From positions 434,001-498,000 of the forward strand of contig VCMS01000008.1 in the NCBI GenBank assembly GCA_022539475.1: a stretch of 64,000 bases of DNA, given 5' to 3'. The stretch comes from Gracilaria domingensis. Its lineage: Eukaryota > Rhodophyta > Florideophyceae > Gracilariales > Gracilariaceae. The translations under genes were made by a program, and so were the position numbers. The stretch's first letter is position 1, and every line of letters starts with the position of its first letter. Positions 23,167-32,338 of the stretch are shown piece by piece. A model generated the notes under the pieces. That model was not told where the DNA came from and ran no database searches. It was given only the letters and a program-made list of their open reading frames with translations.

Positions 23167-23177
23167 GGCCCATAACC
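23167..23177 (-). promoter_or_regulatory. Copia-2 primer-binding site, half-tRNA type
   Basis: On the minus strand the base after the 5' LTR begins GGTTATGGGCC. This complements the anticodon arm of eukaryotic initiator tRNA-Met (GGGCCCATAACC), not its 3' end. The same 11 bases follow the 5' LTR of Copia-3. Drosophila copia and yeast Ty5 are known to prime from this internal part using a cleaved half-tRNA. Confidence 0.8.
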
Positions 23178-23271
23178 TATGAGAGGGAAACGGTAACTCG
23201 TCTTTACTTTCGTTGCTCCGGCAGCTGTGGCTCTTGCATCGTTCACTAGTCTGCTGTAATGCTGTTTCACA
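23178..23271 (-). repeat. Copia-2 5' LTR
   Basis: 94-bp LTR matching 14327-14418; target duplication ACATT follows at 23272-23276. Confidence 0.85.
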
Positions 23272-23382
23272 ACATTGATACATCTCATTTTCGCGTTGTC
23301 AAGCCGCATTACAGTGAAGAACAGTACTTAAGCGCGACGACGACGACAAGAAGTAAAAGACGAGCCAGGCACTTCTTTTAGA
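23272..23382 (+). repeat. Right part of the Copia-1 3' LTR
   Basis: Continues the LTR begun at 14306-14326. The joined LTR resembles the Copia-3 3' LTR in order and spacing (TGTCAA, CATCCC, GCATTACAGT, then AGTAAAAGACG...CTTCTTTTA). The right limit is approximate, set where similarity to the Copia-3 LTR fades. Confidence 0.65.
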
Positions 23383-23680
23383 GCTTCTAGGAGGTTCAGT
23401 ATCATCGAATACCCTCCCACTGGGCCGCGACCACACTCTGGGACAGATTATTCGTTAAAAAACCCACAAGTTTTCAAACGAAGCCACACTGTATCATTCA
23501 TGATCCCGTAGCGCCATTTTGAGTTCGAAACGTCGCAATCTGGCGCCATTTTCGAATTCAGCGACTTTCTTTTATCCCCAGAACCGACTTACGCATCCCA
23601 CTGCCCATTCCCAGGACCACTAGCGAGCTCATGACACCAGCTGCTGTTCAAAGACAGTTCTCAGTATCCGCAGCTAATCA

Positions 23681-25486
23681 GTGATGGTTCAACGTCGAGT
23701 AGTGGCCCCATTGAAAGAAAAGTCCAAGTACGCCCCGTTCCTGGCCACCAAAACCTTTTGTCTCTCAACCAAGCTTTCCATACGTTCAACTGCAAAACGC
23801 TTCAAACTCTCAAAGTCACAACTACAGCGTGCAATTAGAGATGACATTGATCTCGAATCTTAGCGCAGCGCATTACGTTTTGCCTTCACTAACAATGAGG
23901 AAGAACTCATAACTAGTGAACGAACTTGTTACGCTAGCCAAGGCACATCTCTCTCCCGAGAATGTTTTAAAGACTTGGTCAAGTTCTACGTCGACAAGGT
24001 GCCAATCAACCGCCAGCAACAGACTAGGTTTCGTGACAACCGCCCAGGTAATAAGTTCGTTATGAACTTTATCAAACGAAATCCTCAGGTGAGGCTCAAA
24101 CGCAGATCTAACCTAGAGAGCCAACGAGCAACTGCTATGTCTCCTACAAATCTCGCCAAACATTTTGCTCGGCTGCAACAAGCATACAAAGAATTGAACA
24201 TCAGCTCGGCGGAACAAGTGTTCAATATAGATGAAAGCGGTTTCTCAACCAGAACTGCGTGCTTTGCTAGAACGAAAGAGCTTTTCTCATCGACAGAAAG
24301 AAATAATTCAATTGAACTGAAATGGCCAGGACATGCGCAACACGTTATCATCATGCTTGTGGTTTCGGCGGATGGAAAGGTTTGGACTCCGATCGTAGTG
24401 CTCCCAGGTGTCCGATCAAAGTACCGGCTTCGTCCGGATGGCTCACGAGAGACGCCTTCTTCCATTCTTCCGCTGAATGCGAAGACAGTGTATCGAGACC
24501 CTGCAGGTGTCGACAGCAACATCTTCTCTGAGTGGGTCAAACATTTCGTTGAGGAAACAAAAGCCTTGCGTGAGAAGCACAAACATGTTTTGCTGACCAT
24601 GGACTGTTATGATGCACACCTCACGAACCGTTCGCTGAAAATAATAAAGGAAAACAATATTGTCGCGATTGGCTTGCCTGCATACACAAGCCATCGCACA
24701 CAGGTATTACACTATACAGTCTTTTCGCCCTTCAAGAACAAATTCAGAAACATCCTTAATGAGCAGACTCTTCTACAGAAACGAGCAGGACGCAACGACA
24801 TATACACCCTTCGCAGCACCTTAAACCAGGCGTATATATGTGGGGTGCGGTACACAAATATTGTTAACGATTTCCAGGCCAGTGGGGTTGGGGATGAGGA
24901 GCTGAAAGGCCCGAATCCTGATGTCGTTTCCGTCTCCTACATAACAAATATTGAAGAGCATGACGATCGCGCTACCGCCCTTTCGTCATATAAGGAACTG
25001 GTGGAGAAATTAACGCCCTCTCGTTCATTGCTGGAGGTTGACATTGAGGTAATGGAGAACGGCACACTTAACTCGAGATCTGGATCTCTGCGAACCTTGA
25101 TGTGAGTGCTGGAGGAGTTGCGAAAACAAGACCAATGGCGGGCTGCAACAGGAGCAAAAAAGAGTACCGGAGCTGTTGAACGAGAGAATTGCCGGGAGCA
25201 GACAGAGGCGGAGGCGATTGTCCCAGCCCCGCGTCAGGCGAGGCGTCCAGTTGCTTTCCAGGAAAGGCGCGTAGTCCGAGAGGCCGAAGCAGCCCGCCAT
25301 CAAGCGGACCGCAGTCAAAGCGCAGCAATAGCGGAGCTGCGACGTGCATCACGAGACAAAGAGACCGCCCATAAGGCTGAGGGGCGAGTTCTGAAGGCTG
25401 CCAAAGGGCAGCAAAAATTGCCCAGAAAGCAGCCGAGAAGAAAGCACAACAAGCGCGGGCTCGTGAGAAGCGTGAGCGTCATGTGA
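23681..25486 (+). pseudogene. pogo-like DDE transposase, copy 2
   Basis: One frame runs 23681-25486 with two in-frame stops, TAG at 23861-23863 and TGA at 25103-25105. The N-terminal helix-turn-helix (STAKRFKLSKSQLQRAI) precedes a linker and the DDE_1 core. The first Asp is in VFNIDESGFS and the second in VLLTMDCYDAH. The third, expected in the pattern SHILQPLD, is replaced: SHRTQVLHYTVF has His there, so catalysis should be lost. The last 125 codons form an Arg/Ala/Glu/Gln-rich coiled coil. Upstream, 23500-23560 holds two GCGCCATTTT boxes within about 40 bp. The start is the first in-frame ATG (23681/23684). Confidence 0.82.
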
Positions 25487-25990
25487 TGTAGCTGCAGAAA
25501 TACCCAGAACGGCAGACGTTGCTTAGAAGTTCTAGAGCCGCTCGGAGCGATGTGACAAGGCTACGGGTCGGATTTGAACGCGGGGAGTACTTGAGTCACA
25601 ATCAGCGTGCGAGCCAGAATTAAATATTTGCGTTTTGAATTTGTCCCAGAGCAAGGTGAGACATGTGCCCTTGCGGCTAACTGTATGTATTTTATTGATG
25701 CAATTTCTTCCCGTTTCCTTCTCGACTGTGGTTGAGACGCCAGATTGAACTTTAGATGGCCTCCAATTTCACTGTTCTCACTACCGAAACAACGCGAAAA
25801 GCGTGGTCTACCTACGAAATGAAAACTGAGTGACAGAAACAAAAAACCGAGCAGATAGACTTGTTTTATTGACCTCCTGAAACAGGCCTAAACGATCAGA
25901 AACACATAACTTTGAAATAACCAAGTGCATGAAATCTACTGGCTGGAAGCCAAGTTGCACTATTGCAACTGCTTCAGATGTTCCCAAGAC
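25487..25990. other. No gene seen
   Basis: Between two pogo-like remnants. Ordinary composition, only short shadow ORFs, no clear repeat. Confidence 0.5.
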
Positions 25991-28375
25991 CTACGCCGCC
26001 AAGCGAGCCCTTGCCCAAAGTACTCTAGGCCCTCGAACGGCACGAAGAACTCGACGGCTCGCATTTAACGCAGACCTGCGGATGGCACGGCCGGGAGCAA
26101 GCCGCTCAAGGTGACGCAACGCTGAAGCGGTTTCGCATTCCTCTTTTACATAGTTATCGGCCTGCACCGAACTGCGAGATTTGTTGTGGCGTTTCCTGTT
26201 GCGCTCTCTCAAAGCGTTCAAAACGCTTTCTGCTGTGAGAAAAACACCTCGCTTTGTGTTAATTCTGACCATTTCTCTTTCCTGAACATCTGCATCCCTT
26301 ACCAAGGAGCGTGCCTGCGAGAAGAAAGTTTAGATCAGTCCTTCCAAGCGCACATTTTTTCCTTCGTCAGAGTCATCCACCACATTCTTCAAAGGTGAGA
26401 TACAAGCTCTGTGCACTTCCCGACACCACGCACAGCTTCGTTCGAAACCTGACAAAATGTTCGAGGACGTACAAGCGTTTGAAAGCGCTTTGGCTATAGA
26501 CTCTGCGACGTGAAAGACATCTAACACATTTGTTTGTCTTGAAAAGTCGTGAATATTGTAGTGCAACGCTCATCTATGAGAAATTTCGCTGGAATTAGTC
26601 ATAATTCCCGTTCACAGGTTTGCCTGGTGCACACCAGTATATGAATAGTAGTAACTAGTGGTTGCCATCCAGATGGTTTGGACACGTGGGACACGGTGGA
26701 GCTGATCGGAGGTTGGCCACTACACGTGGGCGTTTGCTACAATTAGTGGGATGTTTAGTTAATATTGTTTACTAATTTTAGTGAGGAATCTACTTAGTGC
26801 GACGGCGTCGCCGCCGTCGCACTAGTAAAGTTCCCGGACCAGGGTGATCCTACTTGAAGGATCTTGACTCTAGCCCCTGTCGCCTTCGGCAGTGCACAAC
26901 TCCTTATCGGAGGGACTCCCCCTTGTCACGGTGCGGCTATCCACCCTGCGTCCCCGCAGATATCAACTTTGGGAGTGTTTCATCTTTGTTGCTTGTATTC
27001 GACCGTGTATAGGGAATACCCCGGCGATACGCCGTACCTCTTTTATCTTCTCTTTTCCCTCTCTTTCCCTTTACCCCCTCTGTGTTTTCGTCCCTCTTTC
27101 GACGGTGCTACACTCACGAGTGAGTCGCACTTCTCTGCTCAACTCTCAACGATCCGCCGTGACGGTCTGGCTCCGGTCTTACAACCGGCTACTTGTGCCA
27201 TTCCAGAGAGGCTCTGTTCTCTGTGTTGCTCTCAGTGGAGGAAGATTCCGAACGTCTTTGTGGTGTTTTTCTGCTTGCAGGCATTGCACTACAAATGTAA
27301 CGCTGCCGATGGTATTTGAATGAAAAGAAAACGCTGACATCCAACCGCTGTAGAATATGAGATGTGTGCGATGAAAGCCCAACGACCACGACTTTGTTCT
27401 CTTCAAGAAACTTGAGAACGTCATACTGAACATGAGATGCGAATACGCTTAAAATCAACAAGAGGTAGTCTTCTTTAGAACGATGGTCTTTGAGTTCTTC
27501 CACAAACCTCTTAACCCATTCCATAAATATAGCGCTGTCGACGTCAGCAGGTGTGCGCTGAAAGATATGCGCATTGGGCAAGAAATCACGCAGCGTTTGA
27601 ACACGATCTAGAACCCGGCGGAAATGCGCCTGTTTGCTGGGGAACACGATGGATGTTGTGAGGCATTCTCCAGCTGCGGAGATAACTGGCATCACAGTGA
27701 CATGATCGATGTATCCTCTGGTGCGTACCAGTGTTTGAACCAGCTGCTTATCGGTTGGACTAATTTCTTTCCGCAGACTACGGCCGACAATTCGCTTGAA
27801 AGCAATTCAGGTTTTATCAACGTTGGAGATACGACGGGGATCCCGAATATTGCACCTGTCGATGACGGCATTGATACGGCAAATATATTCGGTCAAAACG
27901 TCTTTCGTGACTGCGTTGATCCTTTTGTACTCCATGACTTGCAAAAATTTGAATTGCAGATCCGGGTAACGAGTGCAAAACGTTTGGATCCAGGCCCGGG
28001 ATGGTCGCCCGTTTTTGAATGGAATGTCTCTCTGTCATGATGCTGGGAAGAGCTTGACCTATTGTTCTTTAAGATCACAGAGGCTCTGCCTGGTTATGGG
28101 AGTGTTTTATGTCTGTAGTAGCAAACTGCTTCGACAACGTTTTGCTTTTCATTTTCAGTCAATACGGGAGTGCGATGTCCTCGAAAATACGTCAGAACAA
28201 CATTTTCGTAATGAACGGGTTGGTTTTCGTTTAGAATGTCCAAGAATCGAAGCCAATCTCGCCTCACTTGCCTCCAAGAGAGGCCAAAATATCTGCCAAT
28301 GCCTGTATAAGTTTGGGTGAATTCATTGAAGTAATCCCCTACTGCTTCGCGAAGATGGCCACGTTCAAGCGACAT
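25991..28375 (-). pseudogene. pogo-like DDE transposase, copy 3, with internal insertion
   Basis: Minus-strand remnant starting at an ATG at 28375. Pieces in order: helix-turn-helix region (FTQTYTGIGRYFGLSWRQVR, then RGHRTPVLTENEKQNVVEA), DDE_1 core (27695-27290), post-catalytic region (26566-26390, with ALSNACTSSNILSGFERS) and the coiled-coil tail (26305-25991). In the core, the second Asp of the usual LxxDxxxSH is Ser (LLILSVFASHV), while the third is kept in SHILQRLDVSVF. Several frameshifts separate the pieces. Between 27290 and about 26580 an unrelated 0.7-kb insertion splits the gene. Confidence 0.75.
26580..27290. mobile_element. Unclassified 0.7-kb insertion in pogo copy 3
   Basis: Interrupts the transposase between SVFFSFKYH and YNIHDFSRQ. 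It contains a 13-bp perfect hairpin (26795-26807/26812-26824, 4-nt loop) of GACGGC-rich sequence and a long pyrimidine-rich tract (about 27035-27110). It shows no recognised protein. The two overlapping plus ORFs (26864-27319, 26892-27323) look non-coding. Ends are placed from the split protein and may be off by 20 bp. It could be a solo LTR, TRIM or SINE; I cannot decide. Confidence 0.5.
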
Positions 28376-29568
28376 TTTGCAATGCAGCAAGATCAAGTTG
28401 GTTGGGGTGTTGCAAGCAAAAGAAAAAATTGCTTCTAACTTTAGTTCTTTTATAGTCTATTGTCTATTGCTTTTGGCGCTGAGGAAGCTGTTTTGGTGGT
28501 TCGGTTTGGTTAATGGAACACCAGATTTGGTGGCAATGTTGATTCGCGCTCGCTTCTAGTGGGCATAATGTGTATTTAATACACAACGAAAGAACGACAG
28601 CGCGAAGAAAATGTTGTGTAAAAGACGCTGCAGAAGTAATTTATATGAAACCGATTGTAGCCAATGTAGGGCGAAGAGGTGGCCTTTGGCCTTATCTCTT
28701 GAAGCATCGGGGCAAAAGTCTTGCTGAAAAGCTCACTTTCATACAGGAAGACTTAGGACGAGGTCAACTCGAAGAAGAATGATGCCAGAATGAAGAAATG
28801 TGGCAAAACAGGATTGTTTTGGAGTGATACGCTTACCAAAAAGTTGCGCAATGGGCAGCCGTACAGGTACTCCTCGTTCGTCGCTCTGCTGTCGTATCTT
28901 TGTTGTGAAAAGAGTTTGAATGTTTATATTTTGTGGACTTCACTGTAACGGTGTCATCCTTTACATGGCAAAGTTTCATTTACTTTTAAGTGACGGGAAG
29001 TTGAACTTTTTTAATTTCTTTCCAACTGTCCCAGGCCGCGGGGCTGTGATGATATCGACAGTTGGACGCCGACGATGTCATCTTTTACAGGGCAAAGTTT
29101 CATCCACTTCGAGTGACGGGAAGTTGAACCTTTTTTAATTTCTTCCCGACTGTCCCAGCCGCGGGGGTGTGATGATATCGAGAGTTGGAGGCCGCGCTTG
29201 GTGTACGGTTTGTGCACTCCCATAGCTTTCATTGAGTAAAATTTGTTTTTAAGTTAAACCATGTTTGAAACGGCTACCTTTCAAAAAAGGCTAATTCTGG
29301 AAACAGTTTAATTCTGGACACATTGCTTGTTCTTTAAATAACTTTCGTCAGAGTACTTCTTTTCCTAATCTGTTACAATAGGAAAGATCTCCTTCGAAAG
29401 ACGAAGAGATCAATACCCAAAAGGGCGCCATGTTCAAACTCAATTGGCAGCAATGCGCTCATTTTCTTGCTCTTCATGAATAAAATGAAGACTTTATCCA
29501 AAGGTCTCATGACCACTGCCGCCGTAAACGCCATTCTTATTGCCTGAAACGCTCACACACAACTCGTC
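28376..29568. other. Intergenic, with a 124-bp tandem duplication
   Basis: No gene. Two imperfect copies of a 124-bp unit lie at 28952-29075 and 29076-29199, sharing AAGTTTCAT, GTGACGGGAAGTTGAAC and GTGATGATATCGA. Towards 29300 there is AAGGCTAATTCTGGAAAC followed by TTAATTCTGGACAC, which loosely mirrors AAGGTCAATTTTGGACAAC read backwards at about 31772-31750. These could be the terminal repeats of the pogo-like element at 29569. Confidence 0.6.
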
Positions 29569-31479
29569 ATGGCGTTGTCAATACGTCGGCAGGCACTGCG
29601 AATTCGGAAACGCCGCGTCACAGCTTCTGAGCGCTGTGAACGAAAACAAAAAGCAGTAGCGATTATGCGAGAATTCCCTGAACTGCCATTAAGAACAGTA
29701 GCAGAGCAGTCAGGGTTGAGCAAGTCCACTATTTTCGACCTCAAAGAGATGCTACAGAGCAAAAACCATGCGGCTCTACAACTCCAAACACAAGATGCGT
29801 CCTGTTCCCAGGTCGGTAGACGGCCAGTGTTGACACATAACGAAGAACTTCTGATTGTTCAGCGCGTCATGGAAGCTGCAGAACGCGGTTTTGCAGTCGA
29901 CAACGATACTCTGCGACATGTGACGGCATCAGTGGCCTCCGATGGCCTAGCAGGCTGGAAAAATGGCATACCTTCCGATGATGCAATCAGATCATTTCGC
30001 AGCCGCCACAGCAAAACATTAAGCTTTCGCAAGTTTTATCCAAAAGAGAACCCCAAGCTGAAAGGGAAAAATTACGAGCACGTCAAAGCGTTCTTTGACA
30101 TTGCCCAAAAACTTGGAGAGCAGCACGACGGTTTGCTGCTTGACCCCGATAGGATATGGAACATGGATGAGACTGCCGTCGACGCTACCTGGGGAAAGGC
30201 AAAGAAGGCCTATGGTCCGACGAAGTCGAAACATGGTGGCTGCCGAGTGCAGCAGAACAGAAATGGTATTAACAAACATGTCACCGCAGTTATTGTCTGC
30301 TCTGCGTCGGGTCTCAAAGCTCCGCCGTTCTACATTGTTGCAGGAAAAACAGCCATGTCCGGATGGCTTGCACCCTTATCGAAGGTCTACCGTAGAAGTC
30401 CGAGAGCGTGCCAGCAGTATTGCAAGCCGCATTGGATGCCAGAAGGTTCTCTTATTAAGTGTACGGAGAACGGATCAATGGACAGAGATACACTGCATGC
30501 GTTCATAAAACATGTCAATCTTTTCGTCCGCAAGCATGTTCCTTCATCCACGTCCTACTTACTTACATTAGATAGACATTCTTCTCAAAAAGGAATTGAA
30601 TGGGTGGAAGAATGTGAAAAAGAAAAGTCTTTAGCGCTTGTCAGTTCAGCTAACACGTCTCACTTCTTGCAACCCTGTGACCGCCGCATTAACAAAACGT
30701 TCAAACAATCAATGCGTTTTCTTCGAGATGAGTTCCACAAAGCCGTTATTCCGGATACCCGTACACCGCAATTCAATCTTGTCTATGCTGCGTATGCCCA
30801 CCGTTCTGTCACTATTGCCAATATTAAGAATTGTTTTGGGGACACTGGCTTTTATACGTTTGACCCTAGCTTTGCGGATCGATTTAAGAAATTCGAACCG
30901 GAAGAAAGCATGGTGAAGGTGGAAAAGACGGTTTCAATTGCCTCCAGGTTGTCATCTGTGCGCTTGCGACAAACAGATGCCCAAGTGGTGAGCAAGGCTG
31001 TTAAGATTCTGCAAAGCAGTTCCAGCTCTTCCATAAAAGTGAAACATTTATCAAAGCTTCTCGAGAATGCTATGACTGCATACAGTATCATCCACAAAGC
31101 CATTGCTCTAGTAAAGACGGCAAAGGTGCTTCTTAAAGATGAAGCGCAAGGAGCAGTTGCTTCTTCCGTAGCATTAGATTGTGGTGCTCCCGCGGAGCAT
31201 GTAACAGTCTCGAAGATGCTGCAAGAAAAGGAACAGAAACGAATGGAGAAGTTTTCGAAACAGCTGGAGGCTAAGGCGGGGGCTGCGGTGAAGCAGCAGC
31301 AAGAAGCAGCGAAAGAAAGGGAACCGGCAAAGGTTGCAAGGGAGAAAGCAAATCAGCGTAAGACAGCTTGTATGTTAAAGCGAAGACAGGTTTTGCAAGG
31401 TCAAATTGCGAAGATATGTGGCCGGAAACACCGTGCATTGACGAAAGAAGCGCCCAAAGAGATGACCAGTGTGGCATAG
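29569..31479 (+). CDS. pogo-like DDE transposase, copy 4, uninterrupted
   Basis: A 636-residue open frame with the full domain order of the family. An N-terminal helix-turn-helix (about residues 25-65, LRTVAEQSGLSKSTIFDLK) precedes a second DNA-binding/linker region with GRRPVLTHNEELLIVQRV and a DDE_1 catalytic core. First Asp is in IWNMDETAVDATW, second in YLLTLDRHSSQKG, third in NTSHFLQPCDRRIN. All three acidic positions are present, although the usual LDGHxSH has become LDRHSSQ, which may weaken activity. A long C-terminal Lys/Glu/Gln coiled coil (from about residue 545) ends the protein. It is the only whole one of four related copies in the window. No intron is needed. The ATG at 29569 is the first in frame. 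Confidence 0.85.
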   Translation: MALSIRRQALRIRKRRVTASERCERKQKAVAIMREFPELPLRTVAEQSGLSKSTIFDLKEMLQSKNHAALQLQTQDASCSQVGRRPVLTHNEELLIVQRVMEAAERGFAVDNDTLRHVTASVASDGLAGWKNGIPSDDAIRSFRSRHSKTLSFRKFYPKENPKLKGKNYEHVKAFFDIAQKLGEQHDGLLLDPDRIWNMDETAVDATWGKAKKAYGPTKSKHGGCRVQQNRNGINKHVTAVIVCSASGLKAPPFYIVAGKTAMSGWLAPLSKVYRRSPRACQQYCKPHWMPEGSLIKCTENGSMDRDTLHAFIKHVNLFVRKHVPSSTSYLLTLDRHSSQKGIEWVEECEKEKSLALVSSANTSHFLQPCDRRINKTFKQSMRFLRDEFHKAVIPDTRTPQFNLVYAAYAHRSVTIANIKNCFGDTGFYTFDPSFADRFKKFEPEESMVKVEKTVSIASRLSSVRLRQTDAQVVSKAVKILQSSSSSSIKVKHLSKLLENAMTAYSIIHKAIALVKTAKVLLKDEAQGAVASSVALDCGAPAEHVTVSKMLQEKEQKRMEKFSKQLEAKAGAAVKQQQEAAKEREPAKVAREKANQRKTACMLKRRQVLQGQIAKICGRKHRALTKEAPKEMTSVA

Positions 31480-32001
31480 TGTCGCTACGATTCTAATGTG
31501 CGCAACATTTGCGAACTGGTAGGGGGAACAGTTTGTGATGTTGTTGGTTTGGTTGTTGTCCATAATTAACCTGAAATGCCCATCAAGAGGGTCATCGTCT
31601 GCAGATCGGAAATGCTGGGGTGGTGCTGAATGACCACAACGCATTGCGGAGCGACATCTTCTACTAGACGGAAGAGACCCTGCTGAGTTCATTGCGCGCA
31701 TTGTCAGAGGCCAGAAATGAACGGTTCAAGAGAAATTAAAGCTGTTGCGAAATGTTGTCCAAAATTGACCTTTTATGGACGGTACTTCTGGGTTTGTGGT
31801 AAGCTGTCCCACATTGCCCTGTTGAGGAAGGTAGCTGTACTCCGTGGCATTGCCATGTTGGCAGCGAGTTTCCGAACCAGGGCTTGAGGCCATCGTACTC
31901 GGCTTTTGTCCCCATTGCTCAAAGTACACGGCTTTCACGCTCTTCATCTACGGCGATCCTGCTCACGCGGAATAACTTCGTCGTGTCCAACTGAGGGAAG
32001 A
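31480..32001. other. No gene seen
   Basis: 3' flank of the pogo-like copy, then upstream region of the small Cys-rich gene. A possible right inverted repeat of the transposon lies at about 31750-31772. Nothing else is supported. Confidence 0.5.
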
Positions 32002-32307
32002 ATGGTTAACCAGCAGTGCCGCCCGTTGTACATCACATGTTCCGAACCTGACCTCAAAACTGGAGAACGCGTGTTTCAAAATGGTCCATGTGCACAATGT
32101 GGAATGAAGCGTTCTAAACACAGTACTGAGCTATGTGGAGCTTTGCTACATGCTACGGACAAGAATGGGAAGCGCAAGAAGTGCAAGAAGAAACTTGTTT
32201 ACCAGATCGAGAATGAATTTGGACGCAGTGTCTGGAACCTTTGTGGACGATGTGAACGTATTCATGACAAGAGTGCACAAAAAGGTTGGAGACATTCCAG
32301 TCATTAG
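32002..32307 (+). CDS. Small Cys-rich (zinc-ribbon-like) protein, copy 1
   Basis: 101 residues, not recognised as a named family. Cys pairs NGPCAQCGMKR (about residues 30-34) and LCGRCERIHD (about 81-84), plus CRPLYITC near the start, suggest a treble-clef or zinc-ribbon fold. The middle is very basic (KNGKRKKCKKK). The ATG at 32002 is chosen because it aligns with the start of the second copy at 34778. The first 16 codons differ from copy 2 at about 8 of 48 bases, whereas the next roughly 215 bases differ at only 2-3. C-termini diverge (KSAQKGWRHSSH against KHD). It ends 31 bp before the convergent MFS gene. Nucleic-acid or protein binding is a guess. Confidence 0.6.
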   Translation: MVNQQCRPLYITCSEPDLKTGERVFQNGPCAQCGMKRSKHSTELCGALLHATDKNGKRKKCKKKLVYQIENEFGRSVWNLCGRCERIHDKSAQKGWRHSSH

Positions 32308-32338
32308 AATTCTATATGCAGCCCGCTCAACGCAGCAC

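Larger units (their letters stand above)
14327..23271 (-). mobile_element. Copia-2, Ty1/copia LTR retrotransposon fossil, split by a Harbinger element
   Basis: Minus-strand element with 92-94-bp LTRs (TGTGAAACAGC at the start) at 14327-14418 (3' LTR) and 23178-23271 (5' LTR). It is bordered by the 5-bp target duplication ACATT (14322-14326 and 23272-23276). The primer-binding site directly abuts the 5' LTR. Parts in order: Gag (about 22900-22000), protease with ILDSGAHPSH (about 21930), integrase HHCC and core (21340-20931, continuing at 16843-16600), reverse transcriptase (about 16130-15200) and RNase H (about 15000-14600). It is broken by several changes. It is inserted in the 3' LTR of Copia-1 and is itself invaded at 16844-20930, so it is intermediate in age. 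Confidence 0.87.
7673..23382 (+). mobile_element. Copia-1, Ty1/copia LTR retrotransposon fossil, 5' end missing, heavily invaded
   Basis: Plus-strand Copia element, broken in many places. Recognisable parts are Gag (7673-8360, resuming about 8575), protease (FILDSGTHPTHI near 8905), integrase zinc finger and core (about 10770-11490), reverse transcriptase (about 11860-12640) and RNase H (about 13160-13690). A polypurine tract, ACGGGGAC at 14298-14305, precedes the 3' LTR, whose first part is 14306-14326 and whose remainder is 23272 to about 23382. Copia-2 sits between these two parts. The 5' LTR and leader are absent because the element begins abruptly at Gag against the pogo copy. Small non-coding insertions lie at about 8360-8574, 9135-9553, 9870-10640, 12709-13152 and 13713-13883. 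The element is older than Copia-2, which is nested in it. Confidence 0.85.

Noticed and set aside
26864-27323. Two overlapping 143-151-codon plus ORFs
   Set aside because: They overlap in different frames within a non-coding insertion and resemble no protein.
27624-28040. 138-codon plus ORF
   Set aside because: Antisense shadow of the pogo copy 3 transposase.
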